NCBI RefSeq assembly: GCF_000152965.1
Contig: NZ_CH902583.1
Span: 1,859,101 to 1,923,100 of the forward strand
Direction of reading: 5' to 3'
DNA length: 64,000 nucleotides
Origin: Roseobacter sp. MED193
Lineage (GTDB): Bacteria; Pseudomonadota; Alphaproteobacteria; Rhodobacterales; Rhodobacteraceae
Shown: positions 53,513 through 62,108 of the stretch, one piece after another
Layout: every line of letters begins with the position of its first letter
Position numbering within the stretch: position 1 is the stretch's first letter
The notes under the pieces: model-generated
What the model was told of the DNA's origin: nothing
The model's database searches: none
What the model saw: the letters and a program-made list of their open reading frames with translations, nothing else
Translations under genes and position numbers: made by a program

Positions 53513-53958
53513 TTGGGCAGCGCGCCCTGCAACACATAGGTCAGAATCTCGACCACCTGGCGCGGCTCATCCGTCACTGCCAGGGCTCCGGCATGGACCT
53601 CTTTCAGGGCGTGCTGATGCTCGGGCTGGCTGAGCACGATGATGGATTTGCCCAAGGCCGCCGCATAGCCCGCATCGAATGCGGCGTTCCATTGCTTGTA
53701 TTTCTCGCCAAAGCGCACCACCACCACATCAGCATCCTCTAGCCCCTTGCGGGTGCGGATCGCATTGAGCTTGGCGCCCTTATGGTCATGCCAGAATTTG
53801 TTGTCCTCAGCCCCCATAATGGACACACCGCAATCATCACTGGCAGCATGGTCTGTCACCGGGCTTTGAAAGCTCACATCCAGCCCCTTAGCACCTTCGA
53901 TGATCTGCTCGCGCCAATCGGTGTGGATCTCGCCGGAAAGATAAACGTTGAGTTTCAT
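53509..53958 (-). CDS. YtoQ family protein
   Basis: A 149-residue protein of the YtoQ family (MKLNVYLSGEIHTDWREQIIEGAKGLDVSFQSPVTDHAASDDCG, then DNKFWHDHKGAKLNAIRTRKGLEDADVVVVRFGEKYKQWNAAFDAGYAAALGKSIIVL). The fold resembles nucleoside 2-deoxyribosyltransferases, with the conserved D in DADVVVVRFG and a W/N-rich active-site-like stretch. Biochemical function has not been assigned, to my knowledge. It is the first gene of a two-gene unit with the GNAT gene (4-bp overlap). Confidence 0.88.
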   Translation of the reverse strand: MKLNVYLSGEIHTDWREQIIEGAKGLDVSFQSPVTDHAASDDCGVSIMGAEDNKFWHDHKGAKLNAIRTRKGLEDADVVVVRFGEKYKQWNAAFDAGYAAALGKSIIVLSQPEHQHALKEVHAGALAVTDEPRQVVEILTYVLQGALPK

Positions 53959-54136
53959 AAATGCGGTTCCTTCTGTGCTGGCCTTAGCCTGATTTGGACA
54001 ATGGATAGACCGGATCCACAGCTGAGACCAGTCGCGCCGGAACTGCCCTGCCCAGAGAACACTATGCGGCTATCGCAACTGTTAAAGATGCGCCCTCTAG
54101 AGTTTCGGCAAGATCAACGCTGAGGGTGTCTACAGT

Positions 54137-54676
54137 CTACCAAATACTCGGATCTCTCAGGGCTGGAACACATGTGCAACGCCCTCGTAAGGGGGCCAAA
54201 GTAGCACCATTCAAGGACTGCCCAATCCACCCTCCAGGGAGACTAAGTGGCAAAGGCGATGCCGCGTCCGCCTCGCTCAGAACCTTGAACCCGACTTTGC
54301 TGTAAAACGCGGGGTCCCCATAGGTGATCGCCACATCAACCCCGCCCGAACGAAGCACAGTGAGGGCATGGTTCAATAACGCCTGCCCGACCCCTTTGCC
54401 CTGCCATTCAGTCGCGACGGCCATGGGCGACAGGATAAAGACTTGCCGGGGATCATCCGTATAAGCCAGACGGGAGAAAATTGCGCCACCTACCAAGTCC
54501 GCCTTCTCAAATCCGGTAAAAATATGGATGTCTTCGGGTGGGGTATCGCGCATCAGGTTACGCACCAGCCTTCCGATTACGCCCCCCTCCTCCGCGCCCT
54601 CTGATACCGTAAATACTCGCTCAAACAAGTCGACGAGCTGCGGCTCATCCGCGCCTGTAGCATTGAAGAATTCCAC
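54137..54676 (-). CDS. GNAT family N-acetyltransferase
   Basis: A 179-residue acetyltransferase of the YhbS-like type: FILSPMAVATEWQGKGVGQALLNHALTVLRSGGVDVAITYGDPAFYSKVGFKVL contains the acetyl-CoA loop (Q-G-K-G-V-G) and the PxFYxxxGF signature. GTG 54676 is preferred because GGAGGGG lies nine bases upstream; a TTG six codons earlier sits on that Shine-Dalgarno. It is transcribed alone in the minus direction. Substrate unknown. Confidence 0.85.
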   Translation of the reverse strand: MEFFNATGADEPQLVDLFERVFTVSEGAEEGGVIGRLVRNLMRDTPPEDIHIFTGFEKADLVGGAIFSRLAYTDDPRQVFILSPMAVATEWQGKGVGQALLNHALTVLRSGGVDVAITYGDPAFYSKVGFKVLSEADAASPLPLSLPGGWIGQSLNGATLAPLRGRCTCVPALRDPSIW

Positions 54677-54802
54677 TGTTTCAAACCCCTCCAAAGATTA
54701 CGTTCGTTCAAATGGCAAGCAATGCCTGTCCGCCTTCCCAATCAAAAGCGCGCAGGGATAGTCCCAATGATTGCAGATTTAGACCACCTGCGTACAGCTA
54801 TG

Positions 54803-54835
54803 AAAAAAGGCGCGTCCCAGGGGACACGCCTTTTC
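54803..54835 (-). terminator. Intrinsic terminator after pheT
   Basis: On the minus strand AAAAGGCGTGTCC pairs with GGACGCGCCTTTT around a CCT loop, with further T residues, 24 bp after the pheT stop. Confidence 0.9.
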
Positions 54836-54858
54836 ATCCAATAATATGGCGACAGGTC

Positions 54859-57255
54859 TCACCCCCGTAGGGTACCGCCTGTGGCCTTGGTCACCTTGGC
54901 GATAATCTTCTCGCTCACTGCCTCGATGTCCTTTTCTTTCAGCGTCTTGTCGCTGGGCTGCAGACGCACGGTCAGGGCCAGGCTCTTTTTGCCCTCGCCC
55001 AGTGACCCACCAATGAATTCGTCAAAGATACGCACATCGGTGATCAGCGCCTTGTCAGCACCAGAGGCGGCATTGACCAGGGTCAGCGCCTCAACCTCGG
55101 CATCAACCACAAAGGCAAAATCACGCTCGACCGCCTGCAGATCGCTTTGACCCAGCGCCGACCGGGTGGCGCCGCTCTTGCGGGGCAATGGCACCTCGTC
55201 TGGCCAGATGGTGAAGGCCACAACCGGGCCCTTGACGCCCATCGCGTTGATCACTTTGGGGTGCAGTTCCCCAAAGATGCCCAGCACCTTTTTCGGACCC
55301 AAACAGATCTTGCCGTGACGGCCCGGATGCCACCAATCCTGCGCACCGCGCAGGATCTGCACCTTGGCCGGGGCACCGATGGCGGCCAGGATGGCCTCGA
55401 TATCGGCCTTGGCGTCAAAGGTATCAACGCCGCGCGCCGCGCCATGCACATCTTTGGGGCCGGTGTTGCCGACCAGAATGCCAGTGATCAGATTGTGCTG
55501 CTCGCCCGGCTCGCCGCCATGGAAGGCAGGACCGACCTCAAACAACGCAAGATCCATGAAGCCACGCGCCTGATTGCGGGCCGCAGCCTGCAACAGGCCC
55601 GGCAGCAGGGCCGGGCGCATATGCGACATCTCGGACGAGATCGGATTGGCCAGCATGGTGGCGTCATCGCCACCGCCAAACAATGCAGCTGACGCCTGGT
55701 CGATGAAAGTATAGCTCACCACCTCGTTATAGCCGAGGCTGGCGGCCGTACGCCGTGCCATCTGCTGGCGGCGCTGCTGCGAGGTCATCACTGCCTTGGG
55801 GATACCATCGGTCATCCGCGCCAACGGCTTTCCTTGCAATTTGGTCAGCGAGGCAATGCGGGCGACCTCTTCCACCAGATCCGCCTCGCCCTGCACATCG
55901 GGACGCCAGCTGGGGACGTTGGCCATATTGCCTTCCAGGCGGAAACCAAGGCGGGTCAAGGTCTGACGCTGGTCGCTTTCGGGGATATCCATCCCCACCA
56001 GCGACTGAACGCGCTCGGCGTCCAGTTTGTAGGCGCGCGCATGATCCGGCACATCACCAGCAATCACCACCTCTGAGGCCTCGCCACCGCAAAGTTCGAG
56101 GATCATCTGGGTCGCCAGATGCAGCCCCTGGATGGTAAATTCGGGGTCTACGCCACGCTCAAAACGATAGCGCGCATCCGAGTTGATTTTGAGCGCGCGG
56201 CCCGCAAGGGCGATCTGCACGTGATCCCAAAAGGCGCTTTCAAGGAAAACATCCACGGTTTCCTCGGTGCAGCCGGTTTCCTCACCGCCCATGATGCCGG
56301 CGATGCTCTCGGCGCCATTGTCATCCGAGATCACCATCTGCCCCGGCCCAAAGGTATATTCCTTCTCGTCCAGCGCTTTCAGGACCTCGCCACCTGCAGC
56401 GCGATGCACCCGCAAATCGCCAGAAACCTTGGCCGCGTCAAAGACATGCAGCGGGCGGTTCTGGTCAAAGGTGAAAAAGTTGGTGATATCGACCAATGCC
56501 GAGATGGGGCGCAGACCAATCGCGGTCAGCCGATCCTGCAGCCACTGCGGGCTGGGACCATTCTTGACGCCTTTGATCACACGGCCAGAGAACAGCGGAC
56601 AACCATCCAGCGTGTCCTCGTCGATGGTGACATTGATCGGACAGGGGAAGCTGCCGGTAACTGGCGCAAATTCAGGTGTTTTGAGCGTGCCAAGACCACG
56701 GGCTGCCAGATCGCGCGCGATGCCATAAATGCCCAGCGCGTCGGGGCGGTTCGGGGTGATGGCGATCTCGATCATCGGATCTACCTTGGCGGGCTGGTTT
56801 TCCGCCAACCAATCAACAAAGCGATCACCCACTGCGCCCGAGGGCAGCTCGATAATGCCGTCGTGTTCGTCCGACAGCTCCAGCTCGCGCTCAGAGGCCA
56901 TCATGCCAAAGCTTTCGACGCCGCGGATCTTGCCCACACCGATGGTGATGTCGAGACCAGGGACATACATGCCCGGCTTGCAGACCACCACGGTGATGCC
57001 TTCCCGCGCGTTGGGGGCGCCGCAGATGATCTGCATTTCGCCCTCATCCGTGTCCACGGTGCAAACCCGCAGCTTATCCGCATCGGGGTGCTTTTCGGCG
57101 TGTTTCACATAGCCCAGGGTAAAATCCTTGAGCCGATCGCCGGGGTTGCTGATCTCTTCGACCTCAAGGCCAAGGTCAGTCAGGGTTTCAGCGATCTCAT
57201 CCACTGATGCGTCAGTGTCGAGGTGATCTTTCAGCCAGGAAAGAGTGAATTTCAT
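54859..57255 (-). CDS. pheT: Phenylalanyl-tRNA synthetase beta subunit
   Basis: A 798-residue bacterial PheRS beta chain. It has an N-terminal tRNA-binding (EMAP-like) domain (FTLGYVKHAEKHPDADKLRVCTVDTDEGEMQIICGAPN), a B3/B4 editing domain (ALVDITNFFTFDQNRPLHVFDAAKV), a B5 domain, a catalytic-like core (NEVVSYTFIDQASAALFGG) and a C-terminal anticodon-binding FDX domain (FDEFIGGSLGEGKKSLALTVRLQPSDKTL). It forms an alpha2beta2 enzyme with PheS. Unusually, about 550 bp separate it from pheS upstream on the same strand. A terminator follows. Confidence 0.98.
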   Translation of the reverse strand: MKFTLSWLKDHLDTDASVDEIAETLTDLGLEVEEISNPGDRLKDFTLGYVKHAEKHPDADKLRVCTVDTDEGEMQIICGAPNAREGITVVVCKPGMYVPGLDITIGVGKIRGVESFGMMASERELELSDEHDGIIELPSGAVGDRFVDWLAENQPAKVDPMIEIAITPNRPDALGIYGIARDLAARGLGTLKTPEFAPVTGSFPCPINVTIDEDTLDGCPLFSGRVIKGVKNGPSPQWLQDRLTAIGLRPISALVDITNFFTFDQNRPLHVFDAAKVSGDLRVHRAAGGEVLKALDEKEYTFGPGQMVISDDNGAESIAGIMGGEETGCTEETVDVFLESAFWDHVQIALAGRALKINSDARYRFERGVDPEFTIQGLHLATQMILELCGGEASEVVIAGDVPDHARAYKLDAERVQSLVGMDIPESDQRQTLTRLGFRLEGNMANVPSWRPDVQGEADLVEEVARIASLTKLQGKPLARMTDGIPKAVMTSQQRRQQMARRTAASLGYNEVVSYTFIDQASAALFGGGDDATMLANPISSEMSHMRPALLPGLLQAAARNQARGFMDLALFEVGPAFHGGEPGEQHNLITGILVGNTGPKDVHGAARGVDTFDAKADIEAILAAIGAPAKVQILRGAQDWWHPGRHGKICLGPKKVLGIFGELHPKVINAMGVKGPVVAFTIWPDEVPLPRKSGATRSALGQSDLQAVERDFAFVVDAEVEALTLVNAASGADKALITDVRIFDEFIGGSLGEGKKSLALTVRLQPSDKTLKEKDIEAVSEKIIAKVTKATGGTLRG

Positions 57256-57804
57256 CGGTCAAGGGTCCTATGGCAAGCCATGCGTATACAGCCATAGGCA
57301 ATGACAAAGATTGCCGCCCGGCGCAAGTCTTGCTGGCCTCACCCTGACCGTCAGCACGCAACTGCGGCTGAAATGCGTGGCGAAAATCTATCGCAACCGA
57401 AAGGAATTAAGAAAAGGGCAGTGCCTGACCTTGGGGAGGTGCAAAGCGCCTTCCCGGGGGGAAGGTCAGGCGCGGCCCGGCGGTACCGCCGGGCGGAAGA
57501 TCTGCCTACTTGTGCCTGAAGCCTCCAAGCAGGCCTTGAGTCTTGCGGAGTTGCGCACTGGCGTGCCTTTTTTGCCGCGCCCGTTCCCTCCGTGCGCGTC
57601 GATCCCGTTCCAAGAACAGGCTGATTGGAGCCCCTGCGAGAAAGACTATTGGCCACGCCATTTTTCGGGCGGCGCAGCAATGAGAACGACGGCCATCGCA
57701 AAACACAACAGCCCCGCCAGATTGATTTTCCAGCGGGGCGTTTGTTTTGAAACTACCTGACACCAGTTCACATAGCGCGAGCGGTACAGGCTGAGCACAT
57801 AAAT
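57256..57804 (-). other. 549-bp pheS-pheT spacer with large palindromes
   Basis: This spacer between two normally adjacent genes contains a 9-bp inverted repeat CCTGACCTT/AAGGTCAGG (57424-57470) with an internal C/G-rich hairpin, and directly beside it a perfect 20-bp palindrome of GCCCGGCGGT and its complement (57475-57494). Downstream toward pheT it is less structured. One short hydrophobic ORF (57646-57771, listed separately) is the only plausible coding content. Confidence 0.55.
57646..57771 (-). CDS. Possible 41-residue single-span membrane peptide
   Basis: In the pheS-pheT spacer a GTG-started frame encodes about 41 residues: a short polar N-terminus, a basic RWK, a hydrophobic stretch INLAGLLCFAMAVVLIAAPP, and EKWRGQ at the end. 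This is a credible single transmembrane topology. No clear Shine-Dalgarno is seen and no homologue is recognised; the larger overlapping frame on the same strand is Arg-rich and looks non-coding. Listed as a candidate only. Confidence 0.25.
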   Translation of the reverse strand: MNWCQVVSKQTPRWKINLAGLLCFAMAVVLIAAPPEKWRGQ

Positions 57805-58878
57805 CTAGCGGCTCAGGCCACCATGCAGCGTTGGCACATCCAGGCACTGGAAGCCGTAGTGGCGCAGCCAGCGCAGGTCGCTGTCGAAGAAGGCGCGCAG
57901 GTCGGGGATGCCGTATTTCAGCATCGCCAGACGGTCGATGCCGATGCCAAAGGCAAAGCCCTGATAGATATCCGGGTCGATCCCGCCAGCCGCGATCACC
58001 TTGGGGTGCACCATGCCAGAGCCGAGGATCTCCATCCAGTCGTCGCCTTCGCCGATCTTCAGCTGGCCATTGTCCCAGCTGCAACGAATATCGACCTCGG
58101 CCGATGGCTCGGTGAAAGGGAAATGCGAGGCGCGGAAACGCAGTTCGACGTCATCCACCTCAAAGAAGCTTTTGACAAACTCTTCCAGCACCCATTTCAG
58201 GTTCGCCATAGAGATGTCCTTGTCCAACGCCAGGCCTTCGACCTGGTGGAACATCGGCGTGTGGGTCTGGTCATAGTCAGCGCGATACACACCACCGGGA
58301 CAGATGATACGCAACGGCGCGCCCATTTTCTCCATCGAGCGGATCTGTACGGGGCTGGTATGGGTGCGCAGCACATGCGGCGGACGGTCGTCCCCCTCGG
58401 CGCGGTGCATATAAAACGTATCCATCTCGGCCCGCGCAGGGTGGTGGCTGGGAATGTTCAGCGCATCAAAGTTATACCAATCAGTATCAATACGCGGACC
58501 CTCGGCAACGGAGAACCCCAGCTCGGCAAAGATTGCGGTCAGCTCTTCCTGGGCCTGGCTGATCGGGTGCAGGCTCCCCTGACGCGAGGGGCGGACCGGC
58601 AGGGTCACATCCAGCCACTCGGTGCGCAGACGCTCATCCAGGGCGGCATCGGCCAGACCGGCCTTTTTGGCGGCGAGGGCCGAGTTGATCTCATCTTTCA
58701 GCGCATTTAGCGCCGGGCCAGCCACCTGGCGCTCTTCGGGCGCCATCTTGCCCAGCTCGCGCATCTTCAGTGCGACTTCGCCTTTTTTACCAACGGCGGC
58801 GAGACGGATGGTCTCCAGCGCGTTTTCGTCGGAGGCATCGGCGATCTGCCCTAGATATTTTGCTTTAAGATCGTCCAT
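57805..58878 (-). CDS. pheS: Phenylalanyl-tRNA synthetase alpha subunit
   Basis: A 357-residue catalytic subunit. An N-terminal coiled coil ([26 protein letters not shown]...) precedes the class II core: motif 1 around [28 protein letters not shown], motif 2 in [29 protein letters not shown], and motif 3 [22 protein letters not shown]. It attaches phenylalanine to tRNA-Phe with PheT. Ends LHGGLSR, slightly longer than average. First gene of the pheS/pheT pair. Confidence 0.98.
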   Translation of the reverse strand: MDDLKAKYLGQIADASDENALETIRLAAVGKKGEVALKMRELGKMAPEERQVAGPALNALKDEINSALAAKKAGLADAALDERLRTEWLDVTLPVRPSRQGSLHPISQAQEELTAIFAELGFSVAEGPRIDTDWYNFDALNIPSHHPARAEMDTFYMHRAEGDDRPPHVLRTHTSPVQIRSMEKMGAPLRIICPGGVYRADYDQTHTPMFHQVEGLALDKDISMANLKWVLEEFVKSFFEVDDVELRFRASHFPFTEPSAEVDIRCSWDNGQLKIGEGDDWMEILGSGMVHPKVIAAGGIDPDIYQGFAFGIGIDRLAMLKYGIPDLRAFFDSDLRWLRHYGFQCLDVPTLHGGLSR

Positions 58879-59065
58879 GACGGTCCCCTGAGTTTGAGCT
58901 TATGCTCTGCTACCACAGGTACGCGCGAAAGCAAGACCATGGGTGCTTTCTGGGAGGGGATGAAACCGGTTGAACGGCAACATTTGCACATGAAGCGGAG
59001 TTGACGCTTGCATCCTGCAGTCGAGCGCCCCATCTTTGCACCGCAGGCGTGAGGAATTTGGTGCC

Positions 59066-60094
59066 GTGTCCCCAAAAGTAATTCGTAAACTGACAACAAT
59101 TTTGGCCGCTGATGCGCAGTCCTTCAGCACTGCTATGACCCGTGATGAGCTCGGCACGTACACCGATTTGCAAGCCGCACGGGACGTGTTTTTCAAACTG
59201 ATCGACCGCCATGGCGGACGCGTGGCAAATACCGCCGGAGACGGGTTGATCGCAGATTTTCCCTCGGTTGTAGAGGCAGTGCATTGCGCCACCGAAGTGC
59301 AGCAGGAGCTAACACAAAAGGACAGCAGCTTGAGGTTTCGCATTGGCCTGCATCTTGGCGATGTAATCTGCGACGGAGATGATCTCATCGGCGAGGGCGT
59401 CAACCTTGCCGCCCGGTTGCAAACCATGGCGGACCCCGGTGGGGTTTTGATCTCACAGCAGGTCTATGATCAGGTCCGTAACAAGCTCTCTGTTGGGTTC
59501 GAATTCCTCGGCGACAAACGCCCACGGAATATGGTCGAAGACGTGCCAGTCTATCGCTTGGCTCTTGGCCAGCCTATCAACATTGATAGGGCAGCGGGTG
59601 AGGCCGCAGGTGACGCGGCGCCAAAACGCCGTAGTCGCGTGTCACAGGTCTGGAGCGATCCTGAGCCTGAGATGCCAGGGTCATCCCCCAGTCAATCTAC
59701 CGGTCGGCCAGATCTACTCTCAGATGATACAGCCTCAGAGACCGGCGCCGCCCATCCGCAGGGCGCTCTGTCCTCCGAGGTCAGAGGCAAACGCCTGCGG
59801 TATATGGGAATTGGTACTGGCGCGGCCGTGCTGCTCAATATGATCAGCGGCGGGTCATTCTGGCCAGCCTGGCCGATTCTGGTAGCCGCTGGACTATACG
59901 GGCTCCATAGCGGCGCAGCGCTGCTGGGCAAAAGCCACATAAAGGGGATTCCCCTGAACCTGTGGGTCATTTCCGCCTTTCTGGTCTGCGTAAACTTGAT
60001 GACCTGGTCGGGCACCGCCTGGGTTCTCTGGCCCCTTGCGGGCATACTCGGCATCGGTTTTTTGACGCGCAAGAAGCAAACCAACGAGAGCTAG
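59066..60094 (+). CDS. Class III adenylate/guanylate cyclase with C-terminal membrane domain
   Basis: A 342-residue protein. The N-terminal ~165 residues are a class III cyclase domain: metal-binding Asp in TTILAADAQSFS, second Asp in NTAGDGLIADFPS, and transition-state Asn/Arg in GEGVNLAARLQ. A Pro/Ser-rich linker (about 170-240) leads to 3-4 hydrophobic segments (MGIGTGAAVLLNMI, PAWPILVAAGLYGL, LWVISAFLVCVNLM, GTAWVLWPLAGILGIGF). The catalytic domain thus precedes the membrane anchor, the reverse of most membrane cyclases. GTG 59066 with GAGGAA upstream is preferred to the TTG 10 codons earlier. The product is probably cAMP. No receptor domain is evident. Convergent with the lipoprotein genes. 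Confidence 0.85.
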   Translation: MSPKVIRKLTTILAADAQSFSTAMTRDELGTYTDLQAARDVFFKLIDRHGGRVANTAGDGLIADFPSVVEAVHCATEVQQELTQKDSSLRFRIGLHLGDVICDGDDLIGEGVNLAARLQTMADPGGVLISQQVYDQVRNKLSVGFEFLGDKRPRNMVEDVPVYRLALGQPINIDRAAGEAAGDAAPKRRSRVSQVWSDPEPEMPGSSPSQSTGRPDLLSDDTASETGAAHPQGALSSEVRGKRLRYMGIGTGAAVLLNMISGGSFWPAWPILVAAGLYGLHSGAALLGKSHIKGIPLNLWVISAFLVCVNLMTWSGTAWVLWPLAGILGIGFLTRKKQTNES

Positions 60095-60272
60095 GGGCGA
60101 TCGCCTGCGCTACTTCACGCGACCGGACAATTTTTTCTGCGCAAAGGCACCATCGTTCCTACCTTCGCATGTTGCCAGGGTTTCATAGAACAAGGCCGCC
60201 CCAGAGCTAAGGAGCGGCCTGAAACACCCAAGCAGGCCAAAATCTGATCGGCCCGGGTTTTGATATTCTGAT

Positions 60273-60665
60273 CTAGTTCACAAATTTGACGGCTGTTCCG
60301 GTGGACACCCGACAGGCCCAGCTAAAGGGACAGACCTGGACAGTGCCGATCTGTGCATTGATGACAGCATCCGCGCCCAGTTCTGCGGCTTCGACCTGCA
60401 ATTTCCTGCGCGCCTGATCTGCCGTTGGATTGGGATGAAAGGCCGTGGCCTTTGCAACGGTGGTAGAGAGCTCAGCCAAGACCTGGAACTTGCCGCCATT
60501 GACCGTGTCCGACACCAATACTGGAAGTTGCTCGACCGGCGTCTGGCTCACTTGCTCTATCGCTTGGACATCACGTTCAATCCCAGCCGGGTAAGTCACT
60601 TGATCGCCACAGGCCGCTAGGAACACGGGCAGTGCAAAAAGAATTCGTTTCATCATTCGTTCCAT
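60273..60665 (-). CDS. Lipoprotein with YbjQ-like domain
   Basis: A 130-residue predicted lipoprotein: hydrophobic leader ILFALPVFLAAC with lipobox LAAC (Cys near residue 19). The mature domain has FQVLAELSTTVAKATAFHPNPTADQARRKLQVEAAELGADAVINAQIG and ends VQVCPFSWACRVSTGTAVKFVN. The ELGADAVINAQI...GTAVKF segment resembles the YbjQ/UPF0145 heavy-metal-binding-like fold and related outer-membrane lipoproteins. Start may be ATG 60665, 60656 or 60653. It lies 32 bp downstream of another lipoprotein gene on the same strand, so they are probably one operon. Confidence 0.78.
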   Translation of the reverse strand: MERMMKRILFALPVFLAACGDQVTYPAGIERDVQAIEQVSQTPVEQLPVLVSDTVNGGKFQVLAELSTTVAKATAFHPNPTADQARRKLQVEAAELGADAVINAQIGTVQVCPFSWACRVSTGTAVKFVN

Positions 60666-60697
60666 TTAGACATTTCGAAGTGGATCAACGCGACCGC

Positions 60698-60964
60698 TTA
60701 GGACTTTAGGCAAGCGGTAAACAGGGCATGCTGGCTTTTGGACAAAACGCCCCCTGGCTGAATTCCAGCGGCCTCTTCTGGGCTCATGAACTTGTACAAA
60801 TCCCCTTTGATACCCGCCTGTTTCCAACAAGTTTCGATCTGGGCCTTGGTAATTTTGCCCCCTTGATCCTGCACCGGCCTGGCTACCACTGATTCTCCGC
60901 CGCCGCTGCTGACGCAGCCAGAGAGCAATACCGCAGTCACGACACATATACCTTTGATATTCAT
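60698..60964 (-). CDS. Small lipoprotein, function unknown
   Basis: An 88-residue protein with a lipobox LLSGC at residues 13-17 (MNIKGICVVTAVLLSGCVSSGGGESVV). The mature part is short and helical (KITKAQIETCWKQAGIKGDLYKFMSPEEAAGIQPGGVLSKSQHALFTACLKS) with two Cys that could form a disulfide. No family recognised. It probably forms an operon with the downstream YbjQ-like lipoprotein gene. Confidence 0.75.
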   Translation of the reverse strand: MNIKGICVVTAVLLSGCVSSGGGESVVARPVQDQGGKITKAQIETCWKQAGIKGDLYKFMSPEEAAGIQPGGVLSKSQHALFTACLKS

Positions 60965-61095
60965 AAGTTTTTGCCTACCCCAAGAGTGTTTCGCGAAGAA
61001 CTGTATCGAAACAAATCACGCAGGCAACTGGAAATTGAACTGAATACAACCAGCCACCCCCACTAGTGTCTATTCCAGCCGTAGAGCGTCAGACA

Positions 61096-61127
61096 CAAAA
61101 AAGGCCGCCCCGAAGGAGCGGCCTTTC
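61096..61127 (-). terminator. Intrinsic terminator after rplT
   Basis: On the minus strand AAAGGCCGCTCC / GGGGCGGCCTTT around TTC, followed by TTTTTTG, 23 bp after the rplT stop. Confidence 0.92.
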
Positions 61128-61149
61128 AAATCTACAAAGCGGTAAAGCC

Positions 61150-61515
61150 TTAGGCTGCCAGAGCAGACTGGGCCTGGCGCACGATGGCACCAAAAGCTTC
61201 GGGCTCGTGCACGGCCAGATCGGCCAGAACTTTACGGTCAACTTCGATGCCGGCCAGGTTCAGGCCATTGATGAAGCGGCTGTATGTCAGTGCTTCGTCG
61301 TGGCTGCGTACGGCGGCGTTGATACGCTGGATCCACAGAGCGCGGAAATTGCGCTTACGCTGCTTCCGGTCACGTGTTGCGTATTGATTTGCCTTGTCGA
61401 CGGCCTGACGGGCGACTTTAAAGGTGCTCTTACGGCGGCCATAATAACCTTTGGCTGCCTTGATTACCTTTTTGTGACGGGCGTGGGTTACGGTACCACC
61501 TTTAACGCGGGACAT
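61150..61515 (-). CDS. rplT: 50S ribosomal protein L20
   Basis: A 121-residue bL20: [70 protein letters not shown] is the canonical sequence. It binds 23S rRNA early in 50S assembly and can repress its own operon. GGAG precedes the ATG. It follows rpmI by 14 bp and ends in a terminator. infC, the usual first gene of this operon, is not present upstream. Confidence 0.98.
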   Translation of the reverse strand: MSRVKGGTVTHARHKKVIKAAKGYYGRRKSTFKVARQAVDKANQYATRDRKQRKRNFRALWIQRINAAVRSHDEALTYSRFINGLNLAGIEVDRKVLADLAVHEPEAFGAIVRQAQSALAA

Positions 61516-61529
61516 ATCTCAAACTCCTC

Positions 61530-61730
61530 TTAGCGGTCGTAGGGCATGTAGCCCTTGACGATCTTGGCGTCGGGAGCGGAGAGCTCCGAGGTGCCGCGTG
61601 CGTTACGGATGAATTTCTTGGTGCGCTTGATCATGCCGTGCTGTTTGCCGGCCTGAGCTGCCAGGACCTTGCCGGTCGCTGTCACCTTGAAGCGCTTTTT
61701 GGCGCTCGATTTGGTCTTCATTTTGGGCAT
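61530..61730 (-). CDS. rpmI: 50S ribosomal protein L35
   Basis: A 66-residue bL35 ([66 protein letters not shown]). ATG 61730 gives the universal [14 protein letters not shown] start and has GGAGACGG upstream; the frame is open five codons further. First gene of rpmI-rplT. The 115-bp region before it should hold the promoter and possibly an L20-binding leader. Confidence 0.97.
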   Translation of the reverse strand: MPKMKTKSSAKKRFKVTATGKVLAAQAGKQHGMIKRTKKFIRNARGTSELSAPDAKIVKGYMPYDR

Positions 61731-61845
61731 TTCCGTCTCCTTCAATGCGGGTTCGGTCTATGCGCGACTCGGCATGCCACTTCCGGCCGGCCACGCGAAC
61801 AGGTGCGCCATGTACGAAAGCTGTGGCCAAAGGGCAAGCGATTTA

Positions 61846-62067
61846 TCAGATAAAACGTCCCAGAACTGTGAAAAAAACATCCGGTATCTGTTCCAGGCGA
61901 TATCCCCCCGGATGTGACACCATCGCATAGGCAATCAACCCCGCCGCCGCAAGCAGCATAAGGCTGGAGGTACGCGGCGGACGAGTTTCACTAATAGCTG
62001 ACAGGATCGAGGGTATGGACAGACCACCCAGGACAATCCCCAGGATCAGGGCCAGATCAGTATCCAT
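61846..62067 (-). CDS. Small membrane protein
   Basis: A 73-residue protein with two hydrophobic segments (LALILGIVLGGLSIPSILSAI, about residues 5-25, and SLMLLAAAGLIAYAMV, about 35-50) joined by a short basic loop (SETRPPRTS), ending LEQIPDVFFTVLGRFI. GGGAGAAGG precedes the ATG, 41 bp after pyk on the same strand, so it is probably co-transcribed with pyk. No family recognised. A similar small gene in this place is common in Rhodobacterales by my recollection. Confidence 0.7.
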   Translation of the reverse strand: MDTDLALILGIVLGGLSIPSILSAISETRPPRTSSLMLLAAAGLIAYAMVSHPGGYRLEQIPDVFFTVLGRFI

Positions 62068-62108
62068 GTCACCTTCTCCCCCCTCATCAAAACGACCGTA
62101 ACCTCAGG

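Noticed and set aside
56119-57207. 362-aa plus-strand open frame opposite pheT
   Set aside because: Antisense shadow of a strongly conserved gene; His/Arg-rich composition with no domain.
57506-58084. 192-aa minus-strand frame spanning the pheS end and spacer
   Set aside because: Out of frame with pheS over its certain coding region and Arg-rich; treated as a shadow.
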